NCBI RefSeq assembly: GCF_006874465.1
Contig: NZ_VIRL01000006.1
Span: 1-64,000, forward strand
Length of the DNA stretch: 64,000 bases
Origin: Microbispora bryophytorum
GTDB taxonomy: Bacteria; Actinomycetota; Actinomycetes; Streptosporangiales; Streptosporangiaceae
Direction: 5' to 3'
Below, piece after piece: positions 24,471 to 33,518 of the stretch. The notes beneath the pieces were generated by a model. It was not told the origin of the DNA. It ran no database searches and worked only from the letters and a program-made list of their open reading frames with translations. The position numbers were made by a program, and so were the translations under genes. Position 1 is the stretch's first letter, and each line of letters opens with the position of its first letter.

Positions 24471-25385
24471 ATGCTTCAGCGTGACTACACCACGTCACAA
24501 CTCGACATACTCGAGGCCGAGGCGATCCACATCATGCGTGAGGTCGCGGCAGAGTTCGAGCGCCCGTGTCTGCTCTTCTCCGGCGGCAAGGACTCCATCG
24601 TCATGCTGCGGGTCGCCGAGAAGGCCTTCTGGCCGGCGCCGATCCCCTTCCCCCTGATGCACGTGGACACCGGGCACAACTTCTCCGAGGTCATCGAGTT
24701 CCGCGACCGGCGGGTCGCCGAGCTGGGTGCGCGGCTGGTGGTCGCGTCGGTTCAGGAGTCGATCGACGCCGGGCGGGTGGTCGAGCAGACCGGGCGGCGG
24801 GCCTCCCGCAACCGGCTGCAGACCACGACGCTGCTGGACGCCATCGAGGAGCACGAGTTCGACGCGGTCTTCGGCGGGGCCAGGCGCGACGAGGAGAAGG
24901 CCCGGGCCAAGGAGCGGGTGTTCTCCTTCCGCGACGAGTTCGGCCAGTGGGACCCGAAGAACCAGCGTCCCGAGCTGTGGAACCTCTACAACACCAAGAT
25001 CAGCAGGGGTGAGCACATCCGCGTGTTCCCGCTGTCGAACTGGACCGAGCTGGACGTGTGGCACTACATCCGGCGCGAGGGCATCGAGATCCCGTCCATC
25101 TACTTCTCCCACACGCGCAGGGTCTTCGAGCGCGACGGCATGCTGCTGTCCGACTCCGAGGTGGTCCAGCGGGGCGACGACGAGCCCACGTTCGACGCCG
25201 TCGTCCGCTACCGCACGGTCGGCGACATGACCTGCACCGGTGCGGTCGCCTCGACCGCGACCACGATCGACGAGATCATCGACGAGATCGCCGTCACCCG
25301 GATCACCGAGCGCGGCGCCACCCGCGCCGACGACCGGGCTTCCGAGGCCGCCATGGAAGATCGCAAGAAGGAAGGCTACTTCTGA
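24471..25385 (+). CDS. cysD: Sulfate adenylyltransferase subunit 2
   Basis: 304 aa. With CysN forms ATP sulfurylase, making APS from ATP and sulfate. PP-loop motif LLFSGGKDSIVMLRVAEKAF near residue 37, LMHVDTGHNFSEVIEFRD, and GGARRDEEKARAKERVFSFRDEFGQWDPKNQRPELWNLYN typical of CysD. ATG 24471 follows GAAGGAAG; a GTG at 24456 overlapping cysQ is the alternative. The stop shares one base with the cysN ATG, so the pair is translationally coupled. Confidence 0.95.
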   Translation: MLQRDYTTSQLDILEAEAIHIMREVAAEFERPCLLFSGGKDSIVMLRVAEKAFWPAPIPFPLMHVDTGHNFSEVIEFRDRRVAELGARLVVASVQESIDAGRVVEQTGRRASRNRLQTTTLLDAIEEHEFDAVFGGARRDEEKARAKERVFSFRDEFGQWDPKNQRPELWNLYNTKISRGEHIRVFPLSNWTELDVWHYIRREGIEIPSIYFSHTRRVFERDGMLLSDSEVVQRGDDEPTFDAVVRYRTVGDMTCTGAVASTATTIDEIIDEIAVTRITERGATRADDRASEAAMEDRKKEGYF

Positions 25386-26647
25386 TGGACATCCTTCGTT
25401 TCGCGACGGCGGGCAGCGTCGACGACGGCAAGTCGACGCTGATCGGACGCCTGCTGTTCGACTCCAAGGCGATCTTCGAGGACCAGCTCGAAGCGGTCGA
25501 GCGCACCTCCCGCGACCGGGGCACGGAGTACACCGACCTGTCGCTGCTCACCGACGGCCTGCGGGCCGAGCGCGAGCAGGGCATCACGATCGACGTGGCC
25601 TACCGCTACTTCGCCACGCCCAAGCGGAAGTTCATCATCGCCGACACTCCCGGGCACATCCAGTACACCCGGAACATGGTCACTGGCGCCTCCACCGCCG
25701 ACCTGGCGATCATCCTGATCGACGCGCGCAAGGGAGTGCTGGAGCAGTCGCGGCGGCACGCGTTCCTGACCACGCTGCTGCGGGTGCCGCACCTGGTGCT
25801 GGCGGTCAACAAGATGGACCTCGTCGACTACTCCGAGGCCCGGTTCGAGGAGATCCGCGAGGAGTTCACCGCGTTCGCCAGCAAGCTGAACGCGTCCGAC
25901 CTCACGTTCATCCCGATCTCAGCGCTGCACGGCGACAACGTGGTCTCCCGCTCGGAGAACATGCCGTGGTACGACGGCTCCTCGCTGCTGCACCACCTGG
26001 AGAACGTGCACATCGCCTCCGACCGCAACCTGGTCGACGTGCGCTTCCCCGTGCAGTACGTCATCCGTCCGCACAGCGCGACCAGCCCGGAGCTGCACGA
26101 CTACCGGGGATACGCCGGGCAGGTCGCGGGCGGCGTGCTCAAGCCGGGCGACGAGGTGCTGCACCTGCCGTCCGGCCTGACCACGACGATCACCGGGATC
26201 GACACCTTCGAGGGCCCGGTGGAGGAGGCGTTCGCGCCGATGTCGGTCACGCTGCGCCTGGGCGACGACATCGACATCTCCCGGGGCGACATGATCTGCC
26301 GGCCGAACAACCAGCCGCAGGCCGCCCAGGAGATCGACGCGATGATCTGCTGGATGGCCGACGGCCTGAAGCTCCAGCAGCGCTCCAAGCTGATCATCAA
26401 GCACACCACCCGTACGGCCCGGGCTCTCGTGCGGGACCTGCACTACCGGCTCGACGTCAACACCCTGCACCGGGACGAGTCGGCCACCGCTCTGGGCCTC
26501 AACGAGATCGGCCGGGTGTCGCTGCGGACGACCCAGCCGTTGTTCGTGGACGACTACGCCCGCAACCGCCTCACCGGCGGCTTCATCCTGATCGACGAGG
26601 CCACCAACGGCACTGTCGCCGCCGGGATGATCGTCGACGCGCACTGA
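25385..26647 (+). CDS. cysN: Sulfate adenylyltransferase subunit 1 (GTPase)
   Basis: 420 aa. The regulatory EF-Tu-like GTPase of ATP sulfurylase, coupling GTP hydrolysis to APS formation. G1 ATAGSVDDGKSTLIGRLL, G2 region EQGITIDVAYRYF, G3 DTPGHIQYTRNM, G4 NKMD. No fused APS kinase domain is present; a separate APS kinase lies at 49666. Last gene of the sugar transferase-cysQ-cysD-cysN operon, followed by a terminator. Confidence 0.95.
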   Translation: MDILRFATAGSVDDGKSTLIGRLLFDSKAIFEDQLEAVERTSRDRGTEYTDLSLLTDGLRAEREQGITIDVAYRYFATPKRKFIIADTPGHIQYTRNMVTGASTADLAIILIDARKGVLEQSRRHAFLTTLLRVPHLVLAVNKMDLVDYSEARFEEIREEFTAFASKLNASDLTFIPISALHGDNVVSRSENMPWYDGSSLLHHLENVHIASDRNLVDVRFPVQYVIRPHSATSPELHDYRGYAGQVAGGVLKPGDEVLHLPSGLTTTITGIDTFEGPVEEAFAPMSVTLRLGDDIDISRGDMICRPNNQPQAAQEIDAMICWMADGLKLQQRSKLIIKHTTRTARALVRDLHYRLDVNTLHRDESATALGLNEIGRVSLRTTQPLFVDDYARNRLTGGFILIDEATNGTVAAGMIVDAH

Positions 26648-26663
26648 GGAAGACAGAGGAAGA

Positions 26664-26709
26664 CACAACGGGCAGCGCGCCCATGAGCCGGAGCGCTGCC
26701 CTGTGTTTT
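26664..26709. terminator. Terminator after cysN
   Basis: GGGCAGCGC/GCGCTGCCC stem (26670-26678 with 26693-26701) extended outward by ACACA/TGTGT, followed on the plus strand by TTTTCC. It separates convergent cysN and the flavoprotein gene. Confidence 0.8.
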
Positions 26710-26786
26710 CCGCTGTGTTCGCCTCCGTGTTTTCCGCGCCCGCCTCGCAGGCCCCTGTCTACTGGGCGCATGCGGGCCATGCCGCT

Positions 26787-28004
26787 CTACGGGGTGGCGA
26801 GGGTCTCCAGCGGCCGGCCGGTGTCGGCCAGCGCCTGGGGCGTGACGGGTGTTCCGGAGCGGATCAACCTCTTGATCGGCTCGACGACGTCCCAGACGTT
26901 GACGTTCATGCCGGCCAGGACGCGATCGCCGCTGAGCCAGAAGGCGATGAACTCCCCGGCCGCGACGTCGCCCCGGAAGACGACCTGGTCGTAGCCGCCG
27001 GGCTCGACGTGGCCGACGTACTCCATGCCGAGGTCGTACTGGTCGGTGTAGAAGTAGGGAAGCTCCTCGTAGACCGCCTCCCGGCCCAGCATGGTGGCGG
27101 CGGCGACCTTGGGCTGTTTGAGCGCGTTGGCCCAGTGTTCGACCCGTACGCGCGTGCCCAGCAGCGGGTGGTAGGCGTTGGCGACGTCCCCGGCGGCGAC
27201 GATGTCCGGGTCGCCGGTCCGCAGGGCCGCGTCCACCACGATGCCGTTGTCCACGGGCAGCCCGGCGCGCACGGCGAGGTCTACGTCGGGTTCGGCGCCG
27301 ACACCGACGAGGACGGCGTCGGCATCGATCTCGGCGCCGTCGCCCAGACGTACGCCCGAGGGCGTGATCTCGCTGACGGTGACCCCGAGCCGGAGATCGA
27401 CGCCCTGGTCGCGGTGCAGGTCGGCGAAGATCTGGGCCGCCTCGGGCCCGAGCGCGCGTAGCAGCGGCAGCCGCGCCGTCTCCAGCACCGTGACCGCGAC
27501 GCCGGCCTGCCGGGCGGCGGCGGTGACCTCCAGCCCGATCCAGCCGGCCCCGATCACCGCCAGCCGGGACACGCTCCCGAGGACGTCCTTGAGCGACTCG
27601 CAGTCCTCGATCCGGCGCAGGTAGCGCACGTGGGGCGCCGCCGCGCCGGGGATCGGCGGCCTTCGCGGGCGGGCACCGGTGGCCAGCAGCAACCTGTCGT
27701 ATTCGATCGCGCCGCCGTCGGCCAGTTCGACGCGGTGGGCGCCGCGGTCGAGGCCGGAGGCGGCGACGCCGAGCCGCAGCTCGACGTCGTGGTCGGCGTA
27801 CCAGCCTTCCTCGTGGACGAAGACTCCGGCGCGGTCGGTCTTGCCCGTCAGATAGCCCTTGGACAGCGGGGGCCGCTCATAGGGGTGGTGCGGCTCGGCG
27901 CCGATGAGCGTGACCCGCCCGTCGAATCCCTGCTCGCGCAGGGCCTCGGCGGCCTTGGCGCCGGCCAGACCGGCTCCGACGATCACGAACCTCTGCTGTG
28001 TCAC
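26787..28004 (-). CDS. FAD-dependent ferredoxin/rubredoxin reductase-like oxidoreductase
   Basis: 405 aa pyridine-nucleotide-disulfide-oxidoreductase fold. N-terminal FAD motif FVIVGAGLAGAKAAEALRE; HHPYERPPLSKGYLTG of the putidaredoxin-reductase group; second nucleotide motif LAVIGAGWIGLEVTAAARQ; FAD-binding VAAGDVANAY. C-terminal reductase domain with FWLSGDRVLAGMNVN. It passes electrons from NAD(P)H to a ferredoxin-type partner. Same strand as folE, 17 bp downstream, so probably in the same operon. Confidence 0.85.
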   Translation of the reverse strand: MTQQRFVIVGAGLAGAKAAEALREQGFDGRVTLIGAEPHHPYERPPLSKGYLTGKTDRAGVFVHEEGWYADHDVELRLGVAASGLDRGAHRVELADGGAIEYDRLLLATGARPRRPPIPGAAAPHVRYLRRIEDCESLKDVLGSVSRLAVIGAGWIGLEVTAAARQAGVAVTVLETARLPLLRALGPEAAQIFADLHRDQGVDLRLGVTVSEITPSGVRLGDGAEIDADAVLVGVGAEPDVDLAVRAGLPVDNGIVVDAALRTGDPDIVAAGDVANAYHPLLGTRVRVEHWANALKQPKVAAATMLGREAVYEELPYFYTDQYDLGMEYVGHVEPGGYDQVVFRGDVAAGEFIAFWLSGDRVLAGMNVNVWDVVEPIKRLIRSGTPVTPQALADTGRPLETLATP

Positions 28005-28021
28005 GACGATGGTCTCCTTGC

Positions 28022-28621
28022 TCAGGTGCGGGTGCCGGTGAGGGCGAAGAACTCCTGACGGGATCGGGCGTCTTTCCGCAATATGCCCAGCAGTGTCGAG
28101 GTCACGGTGGTCGAGCCGACGGCCCGCACTCCCCGCAGGGTCATGCAGGTGTGCTCGGCCTCGATCACGACGCCGACCCCCGCGGGTCGCAACCGGTCGG
28201 CGAGCCAGTCGGCCACCTGTTTGGTGAGCCGTTCCTGCACCTGCGGCCGGCGGGCGAAGTGCTCGACGACGCGGGCCAGCTTCGACAGCCCGAGAATGCG
28301 GTCGCCGGGAAGGTAGCCGACATGGGCGACTCCGGCGAAGGGCAGCAGGTGGTGCTCGCAGACCGAGCGGACCGGGATCGCGCGGGCCAGCACGAGCTCG
28401 TCGTAGCCCTCCTCGTTGGGGAAGGTGGTCAGGTCGAACGGGCGTGGGGTGAACAGCTCGGCGTACGCCTTTGCCATCCGCGCCGGAGTCTCCCGCAGGC
28501 TCTCGGAATCGGTCGAGATGCCCAGGGCCTCCAGGAACTGGCCGGCCGCGCGCTCGGCGGCGGCCAGGTCCACACCGTCGCGTGGCTCGGCGATCACCCG
28601 CAGGGAGCGCACCTCAGCCAC
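28022..28621 (-). CDS. folE: GTP cyclohydrolase I
   Basis: 199 aa. Converts GTP to dihydroneopterin triphosphate. Zinc and active-site motif VRSVCEHHLLPFAGVAHVGYLP, then ILGLSKLARVVEHFARRPQVQERLT and EAEHTCMTLRGVR, so the canonical zinc enzyme. GTG start overlaps the end of the upstream membrane-protein gene by 8 bp. It is far from other folate synthesis genes and instead sits with redox and membrane genes, which suggests a special-purpose copy. Confidence 0.93.
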   Translation of the reverse strand: MAEVRSLRVIAEPRDGVDLAAAERAAGQFLEALGISTDSESLRETPARMAKAYAELFTPRPFDLTTFPNEEGYDELVLARAIPVRSVCEHHLLPFAGVAHVGYLPGDRILGLSKLARVVEHFARRPQVQERLTKQVADWLADRLRPAGVGVVIEAEHTCMTLRGVRAVGSTTVTSTLLGILRKDARSRQEFFALTGTRT

Positions 28622-29042
28622 CGCTCACGCCGAGCGCGGTCAGCAGCACCAGCACCACGGTCGCCACTGCGAGCAGACCGTGCCCGGCCACGATCGCGAC
28701 CGGGAAGTGCCGCTCGGGCGCTCCCGCCGTGCCGGTGGCGCCGGGGCCGCCCGCCACCGCCGTACGGGCGCGGTAGGCGGGGATCCACCGCGCGAACATC
28801 GCGAAGCCCAGCAGCGCGACCGGGACCAGCAGGACCAGCGCCACCCACGCCAGGGCCGCGCTGCCGGCGAACAGATAGACGATCCACACGATCAGCCCGG
28901 CGACGGCCAGCGCGAAGTGACCGAAGACGAGCCCTGGTGAGAGACGGCCGGCACGCGGGCCGCCTCTGGCGATCCAGATGCCCAGCATCACGAAACCGCC
29001 CACCGCGGTGAGCAGCCATGTGACCAGTGCCGCGATACCCAT
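28614..29042 (-). CDS. Four-helix membrane protein, unknown function
   Basis: 142 aa with four hydrophobic segments (about 5-22, 36-60, 64-86 and 113-137). No recognised motif. It starts with ATG 34 bp after the DUF2231 gene and overlaps folE, so it belongs to the same operon. It could be a small cytochrome-like or DUF2269-type integral membrane protein; function is not assigned. Confidence 0.7.
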   Translation of the reverse strand: MGIAALVTWLLTAVGGFVMLGIWIARGGPRAGRLSPGLVFGHFALAVAGLIVWIVYLFAGSAALAWVALVLLVPVALLGFAMFARWIPAYRARTAVAGGPGATGTAGAPERHFPVAIVAGHGLLAVATVVLVLLTALGVSGG

Positions 29043-29075
29043 GATGAATTCTCCTTCTGCGATGGTGGGGTGAGG

Positions 29076-29669
29076 TCAGCGCCGGAAACCGTCGGCTTGG
29101 GTGGTCTCGTCGGCCACCCGCACGCCGTAGCGGTAGGCGAGCTTGCCGCCCAGGTAGCCGGAGACCACGAGCAGCGCCAGGCTGCCCGCCGACAGCAGCA
29201 GCGGGCCGAGCGCGACCGGGCCCGCCGCCGCGCCGACCGCCGCGTTGGCCATTGCGCCGGCCGCCGTGTCCGCCCCTGTGCCGGTCCCTGTGCCGGTCCC
29301 TGTGTCGGACGCCGTGCCCGCCTGGCGCCACAGGAAGCCGGCGGCGTACGCGGTGGTGATCACGAGGTTCAACCCCATGTGGAGCAGACCCGTGCGGAAC
29401 GCCAGGGTGCCCGCAGGGATGGCGAACAGGTCCAGGAACCCGGCCATCGCGGCGGCCAGCGCACCGAGCACCCCGAGGGCGATCAGCCACTTCGAGCCCT
29501 CGGCGAGGAATCCCGGACCGGGAGCGAATCGGGACGCCACGTCGAAGACCATGCTCGCCACCCACGCTCCGATGGGCACCGCGACCAGCATGGGGTGGAA
29601 CGGATGGCCGTACGGCCCGGCCAGCGCCGCGCTCACCGGTCGTTTCGCGTCGTGTAGCTCACCGGTCAT
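29076..29669 (-). CDS. DUF2231-type membrane protein
   Basis: 197 aa from ATG at 29667-29669 behind GGAGG. The N-terminal HPFHPMLVAVPIGAW motif followed by alternating hydrophobic helices and small loops identifies DUF2231, predicted to be a haem-binding or redox-linked integral membrane domain. A Gly-Thr repeat (TGTGTGTG) and an Ala-rich linker lie between helices 3 and 4. First gene of the operon with the small membrane protein, folE and the reductase; divergent from the Cys-rich regulator at 29796. Confidence 0.75.
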   Translation of the reverse strand: MTGELHDAKRPVSAALAGPYGHPFHPMLVAVPIGAWVASMVFDVASRFAPGPGFLAEGSKWLIALGVLGALAAAMAGFLDLFAIPAGTLAFRTGLLHMGLNLVITTAYAAGFLWRQAGTASDTGTGTGTGTGADTAAGAMANAAVGAAAGPVALGPLLLSAGSLALLVVSGYLGGKLAYRYGVRVADETTQADGFRR

Positions 29670-29795
29670 CCGGACCTCCGCGTTCGACGTATTACGCCAA
29701 ACAATGTTGGTCTTATTCGACTGTGCGGTCAAGGAGTAGGCGTACATCGAGGGGTCACTGTTTTCGACCGCGCTGGCAGGCGTTATCGTGTCAGG

Positions 29796-30485
29796 ATGAC
29801 GACGGATCCCGGGATCAGTGCGGTGGCCGCGCTGGACGACGCGCTGCGGCAGGGGATGTACGCCTACATCCGCAGGGCGCGCCGCCCGGTGACCCGGGAC
29901 GAGGCCGCCGCCTCGGTCGGAATCTCCCGCAAGCTGGCCGCCTTCCACCTGGACAAGCTGGTCGACGCCGGCCTGCTGCGTGCCCGCTATGAGGCGGTCG
30001 GCGGCATCCGCAGGGTCGGCCGCACCCCGAAGGTCTACGAACCCACCGAGACCGACATCCGCGTCACGATCCCCGAACGCCGGCACGAGGTGCTGGCCGA
30101 CATCCTCGTGGACGCCGTCCTCGCGGAGGGCGAGGGCGAAAGTGCCCGCCAGGCGGCGGCGCGGGTGGCCGGTCGGCACGGAGAAGAGATCGGCGCCGCG
30201 GAGCGCGCCCGGGCCAAGCCCGGCCGGCTCGGCGCGGAGCGCGCCCTCACCCTGCTCGAAAGTCTGCTCGCGCGGCATGGCTTCGAGCCCGGCCGCGAGT
30301 CTCCCACCTGCGTGCGGCTGCACAACTGCCCGTTCCACCCGCTGGCGGCGCGAGCCCCCGAGCTGGTCTGCGGGGTCAACCACGCCTTCCTCGACGGCAT
30401 GCTCACCGGCCTGGAGGCCACCAGGGTGCAGGCCGTCCTGGTGCCGCGGCCGGGGGAGTGCTGCGTCGAACTGCGCTCCTCCTGA
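29796..30485 (+). CDS. HTH regulator with C-terminal cysteine cluster (possible Fe-S sensor)
   Basis: 229 aa. N-terminal winged helix (about 15-85) with RPVTRDEAAASVGISRKLAAFHLDKLVDAGLL, close to ArsR/DeoR-like SufR regulators. The C-terminal part has Cys172, Cys178, Cys192 and a Cys222-Cys223 pair in CVRLHNCPFHPLA, LVCGVNHAF and GECCVEL, a pattern reminiscent of the Fe-S ligands of SufR. Divergent from the DUF2231-folE-reductase operon. A CCAA...TTGG inverted repeat near 29698-29711 may be its site. Redox or iron-sulfur sensing is inference. Confidence 0.75.
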   Translation: MTTDPGISAVAALDDALRQGMYAYIRRARRPVTRDEAAASVGISRKLAAFHLDKLVDAGLLRARYEAVGGIRRVGRTPKVYEPTETDIRVTIPERRHEVLADILVDAVLAEGEGESARQAAARVAGRHGEEIGAAERARAKPGRLGAERALTLLESLLARHGFEPGRESPTCVRLHNCPFHPLAARAPELVCGVNHAFLDGMLTGLEATRVQAVLVPRPGECCVELRSS

Positions 30486-30615
30486 GGCTTCATCTGCCTC
30501 CGGTCGTCCCGTTCTGCCGCAGGTGGAGGGCTCGTAGATCCTTTGGCGATTGAGAGTCGCCCGATTACTCTCCGCGCTACTGTCGTCGCGTTTCGCATCC
30601 ATCCATGGAGGACAC

Positions 30616-31539
30616 GTGGCCGACGCTCAGCCGGTGATCTTCGTGGGCGGCCTGGGACGCAGCGGTAGCACTCTGCTCGAACGCCTCCTCGGTGAGGTGC
30701 CCGGCGTGGCGCCGCTCGGCGAGGTCGTCCACCTGTGGGACCGCGGCGTACGCGCGGACGAGCCCTGCGGCTGCGGGCAGCGGTTCTCGCAGTGCCCGTT
30801 CTGGGCGAAGGTGGGCGCCCGCGCGTTCGGACAGTGGCGGCAGAGCCAGGCGGGGTGGTTGCCCGGCCTGCGCGCCCGCGTCGACCGGACCCGCCGCGTG
30901 CCCGTCCTCGCGCTCGGACTCGCGACCCGTGAGGCCGAACTGGCCGAATACGTCCGGTCGTACGCCCGCATCTACGCGGCGGCGGCGGAGGTGGCCGACG
31001 CCCGGGTCGTCGTCGACTCCAGCAAGCACGCCTCCCTGGCGTACTGCCTTGCATCGATCATGGACATGCGGGTCGTCCAGGTGGTGCGCGATCCGCGGGC
31101 GGTGGCCGCGTCGTGGCGGCGCAAGGTGCGCAGGCCCGAGGACGGGCGGCCGATGACCCGCTGGACGCCCGTGCGCACCGCCGTCCACTGGCTGGCCCAG
31201 AACCTGGCCTTCGAGGTGCTGCGCCGCAAGGGCGTGCAGGTCGTCCGGGTGCGTCACGAGGACCTGGTGCGCGACCCGCGCGCGACGCTGGGGCGCCTGG
31301 CCACGCGGCTCGGGCTTCCCGCCGGCGATCTCGCCTTCCTGGACGACCGCGAAGCGCTGCTCGGCGTCGCGCACACCGTCTCCGGCAACCCGATGCGCTT
31401 CTCGGTGGGACCGATCGAGATACGCCACCGGCCGGCGCCGCTGCCCTGGTCGCAGCGGTGGCTGGTCACCGCGATCACCCTCCCCCTTCTTCTCTTCTAC
31501 GGCTATCGCCTCGCCTACCGCCCGGGAGCCCGGCGATGA
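30616..31539 (+). CDS. PAPS-dependent sulfotransferase 1
   Basis: 307 aa from GTG behind GGAGGA; a longer frame from 30550 lacks a good binding site. The 5'-phosphosulfate-binding loop is GLGRSGSTLLERLL (residues 13-26). The 3'-phosphate-binding region reads VVDSSKHASLAY then VVQVVRDPRAVAASW. The C terminus has a hydrophobic segment (about 280-300), perhaps a membrane anchor. It transfers sulfate from PAPS to a carbohydrate or other acceptor. Its stop overlaps the GT2 start (ATGA) and a WecB/TagA glycosyltransferase follows, so a glycan acceptor is likely. Confidence 0.85.
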   Translation: MADAQPVIFVGGLGRSGSTLLERLLGEVPGVAPLGEVVHLWDRGVRADEPCGCGQRFSQCPFWAKVGARAFGQWRQSQAGWLPGLRARVDRTRRVPVLALGLATREAELAEYVRSYARIYAAAAEVADARVVVDSSKHASLAYCLASIMDMRVVQVVRDPRAVAASWRRKVRRPEDGRPMTRWTPVRTAVHWLAQNLAFEVLRRKGVQVVRVRHEDLVRDPRATLGRLATRLGLPAGDLAFLDDREALLGVAHTVSGNPMRFSVGPIEIRHRPAPLPWSQRWLVTAITLPLLLFYGYRLAYRPGARR

Positions 31540-32519
31540 TGCCGTCCGTCGGCGTGGTCGTCCCCACCCGGGGCGACCGGCCCGGCCCGCTGCGAGCCGC
31601 GCTGACCGGGGTGCTCGCCCAGGAGTACGCCGGCCCCGTCGAGGTGGTGGTCGTGGCCGACGGTGTGCCCGCCTCCCTCGTGGCCTCCCAGGTGTCCGGC
31701 GTCGCCGATGCGGAGGCCGGATCAGAGGCGGGATCGGGGGCGGGATCGGGGGCGGTTTCGGGGGCGGTTTCGGGGGCCCAGGAAGCGGTCCGGAGCGTCC
31801 GGGTGCTGGGCAACCGGCGGGCCGCCGGCCTGCCGGGCGCGCGCAACACCGGAATCTCGGTGCTCGGCACGGATCTCGTCGCCTTCTGCGACGACGACGA
31901 CCTCTGGCTGCCCGGCAAGCTGGCCGCCCAGGTCGCCGCGCTGGCCGAGGAGCCCGACGCCGGCTTCGTGAGTTGCGCCGTCGAGGTCGAGTACGGCGAC
32001 CGCAGGGTGCCGCGGCTGGCCGGCACCGGCCGGGTGACCCACCGGCACCTCACCCGCTCGCGCATGATGATGGTGCACTCCTCGACGTTCCTGTTCCGCC
32101 GGGGCTGGACGTGGGTGGACGAGAGCGCGCCGTCCGGTCAGAACGAAGACTGGGACCTCGCGCTGCGGGCCGCCTGGCGGCATCCGATCGTCCACGTCGA
32201 CCGGCCGCTCGTGCGCGTGCGCTGGGGTTCTTCGCACTACGTGGGGCGCTGGGCCGACCGGATCGCCGGGCTGGAGTGGATGCTCGCCCGGCATCCCGGG
32301 CTGGCGGCGGAACCGCGTGGCGCGGCCCGCGTCTACGGGCAGCTCGCCTTCTGCCACGCGGCCCTCGGCCGGCGGCGGGAGGCCGCCCGCTGGTCGCTGC
32401 GCGCCTTCTCCGCCCGGCCGGGTGAGCCGAGGGCGGCGGTGGCGCTGGCCGTCGCCGGAGGGCTGGTCAGCCCGCGCGCTGTGCTGCACGCCCTCCACCG
32501 TCACGGCCACGGCATCTGA
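31536..32519 (+). CDS. Family 2 glycosyltransferase
   Basis: 327 aa, GT-A fold. N-terminal VGVVVPTRGDRPGPLRAALTGVLAQ, then nucleotide/metal motif AFCDDDDLWLPGKL and acceptor-side GQNEDWDLALRAAWR. A short Gly-Ser/Ala repeat insert (about residues 58-76), encoded by a DNA repeat, interrupts the first domain. It adds a sugar to the growing glycan on the cytoplasmic side. Overlaps both neighbours by 1-4 nt, so it forms a tight operon with sulfotransferase 1 and the WecB-like gene. Confidence 0.85.
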   Translation: MMPSVGVVVPTRGDRPGPLRAALTGVLAQEYAGPVEVVVVADGVPASLVASQVSGVADAEAGSEAGSGAGSGAVSGAVSGAQEAVRSVRVLGNRRAAGLPGARNTGISVLGTDLVAFCDDDDLWLPGKLAAQVAALAEEPDAGFVSCAVEVEYGDRRVPRLAGTGRVTHRHLTRSRMMMVHSSTFLFRRGWTWVDESAPSGQNEDWDLALRAAWRHPIVHVDRPLVRVRWGSSHYVGRWADRIAGLEWMLARHPGLAAEPRGAARVYGQLAFCHAALGRRREAARWSLRAFSARPGEPRAAVALAVAGGLVSPRAVLHALHRHGHGI

Positions 32520-33466
32520 TGGCCGAGCCCGCGCCCATGCCCACGGCGGCCGTGAACCCGGCGACGCCGGTGTGGCCGTGGTCCGAGGCGGCCCATGCCC
32601 AGATGGCCGCGGCACGGGGAGCCCGCCCACCGGCAAAAAGGGTTCAGGTGGACAGGGTCGGCGTGGGCAGGGTCGGCGTGGGCAGGGTTGGCGCGGACAC
32701 GGTTCGCGTGGGCGGAGTGCTGCTCGACCCGCTCACCCACGCGCAGGTGGTCGCTCGGGTGATGGCCGCGCTGGAGCGCGGCACGGGCGGGCACCTGGTC
32801 ACGCCGAACGTGGACATCTGCCGGGCCGCCGCCCGCGACCCCTCTCTGCGCGCGCTGATCGACGCGGCCGAACTCGCCGTGGCCGACGGCATGCCGCTGG
32901 TCTGGGCGTCGCGCCTGCTCGGGCGTCCGCTGCCGGAACGGGTGACGGGAGCCGACCTGATCTGGTCGCTGAGCGCGGCCGCGGCGGCCCGCGGAGTGCC
33001 CGTCTACCTGGTCGGGGGACCGCCCGGCGTCGCCGAGGCGGCGCGGGACGCGCTGTGCGGGCGGCATCCGGGTCTGAACGTGGAGGGCGTCCACGCTCCG
33101 CCGTACGGGTTCGAGACCAGCCCGGCGGCGCTGGCGGAGGTGCGGGGACGGCTCGTCGCCGCGCGGCCGTCCCTGGTCTTCGTGGGTCTGGGGTTTCCCC
33201 GGCAGGACCGGCTCGTCGCGCAACTGCGGGCCGATCTGCCGGGCGCCTGGTTCGTGGGATGCGGCGCGGCCATCGCGTTCGCCGCCGGTTCGGTGCGCCG
33301 GGCCCCGGGCTGGATGGGCGACCACGGGCTCGAATGGCTGTTCCGCCTGATCAGCGAGCCCCAGCGGCTCGCCCGCCGCTATCTGGTCGACGACCTCCCC
33401 TTCGCCCTCCGCCTCCTGTCGGGCGCCCTGCTGCGCAGGGCCTTCGGGTCGCGAAGCAGACATTAG
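32519..33466 (+). CDS. WecB/TagA/CpsF-family glycosyltransferase
   Basis: 315 aa. GT26 motifs: LVTPNVDICRAAARDPSLRALIDAAELAVADGMPLVWASRLLG and FVGLGFPRQDRLV, with EWLFRLISEPQRLARRYLVDDLPFA at the end. Such enzymes add ManNAc(A)- or Glc-type sugars to a lipid-linked first sugar. An N-terminal extension (about 60 residues) contains RVGVGRVGVGRVGA repeats encoded by a DNA repeat and looks variable. ATG shares one base with the preceding stop. Confidence 0.88.
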   Translation: MAEPAPMPTAAVNPATPVWPWSEAAHAQMAAARGARPPAKRVQVDRVGVGRVGVGRVGADTVRVGGVLLDPLTHAQVVARVMAALERGTGGHLVTPNVDICRAAARDPSLRALIDAAELAVADGMPLVWASRLLGRPLPERVTGADLIWSLSAAAAARGVPVYLVGGPPGVAEAARDALCGRHPGLNVEGVHAPPYGFETSPAALAEVRGRLVAARPSLVFVGLGFPRQDRLVAQLRADLPGAWFVGCGAAIAFAAGSVRRAPGWMGDHGLEWLFRLISEPQRLARRYLVDDLPFALRLLSGALLRRAFGSRSRH

Positions 33467-33474
33467 GAAGCGGA

Positions 33475-33518
33475 CGTCAGGAAGCAGGGGCTCGCAAGCA
33501 GGGGCTCGAAAGCAGGGC
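33475..33518. repeat. Short direct repeats after the WecB-like gene
   Basis: AAGCAGGGGCTCG-like units follow one another two or three times between the two convergent genes. Low complexity; no function seen. Confidence 0.5.

Noticed and set aside
29670-30602. N-terminal extension of the DUF2231 protein to 508 aa
   Set aside because: The added region is antisense to the Cys-rich regulator gene and not hydrophobic; a good ribosome binding site precedes the ATG at 29669.
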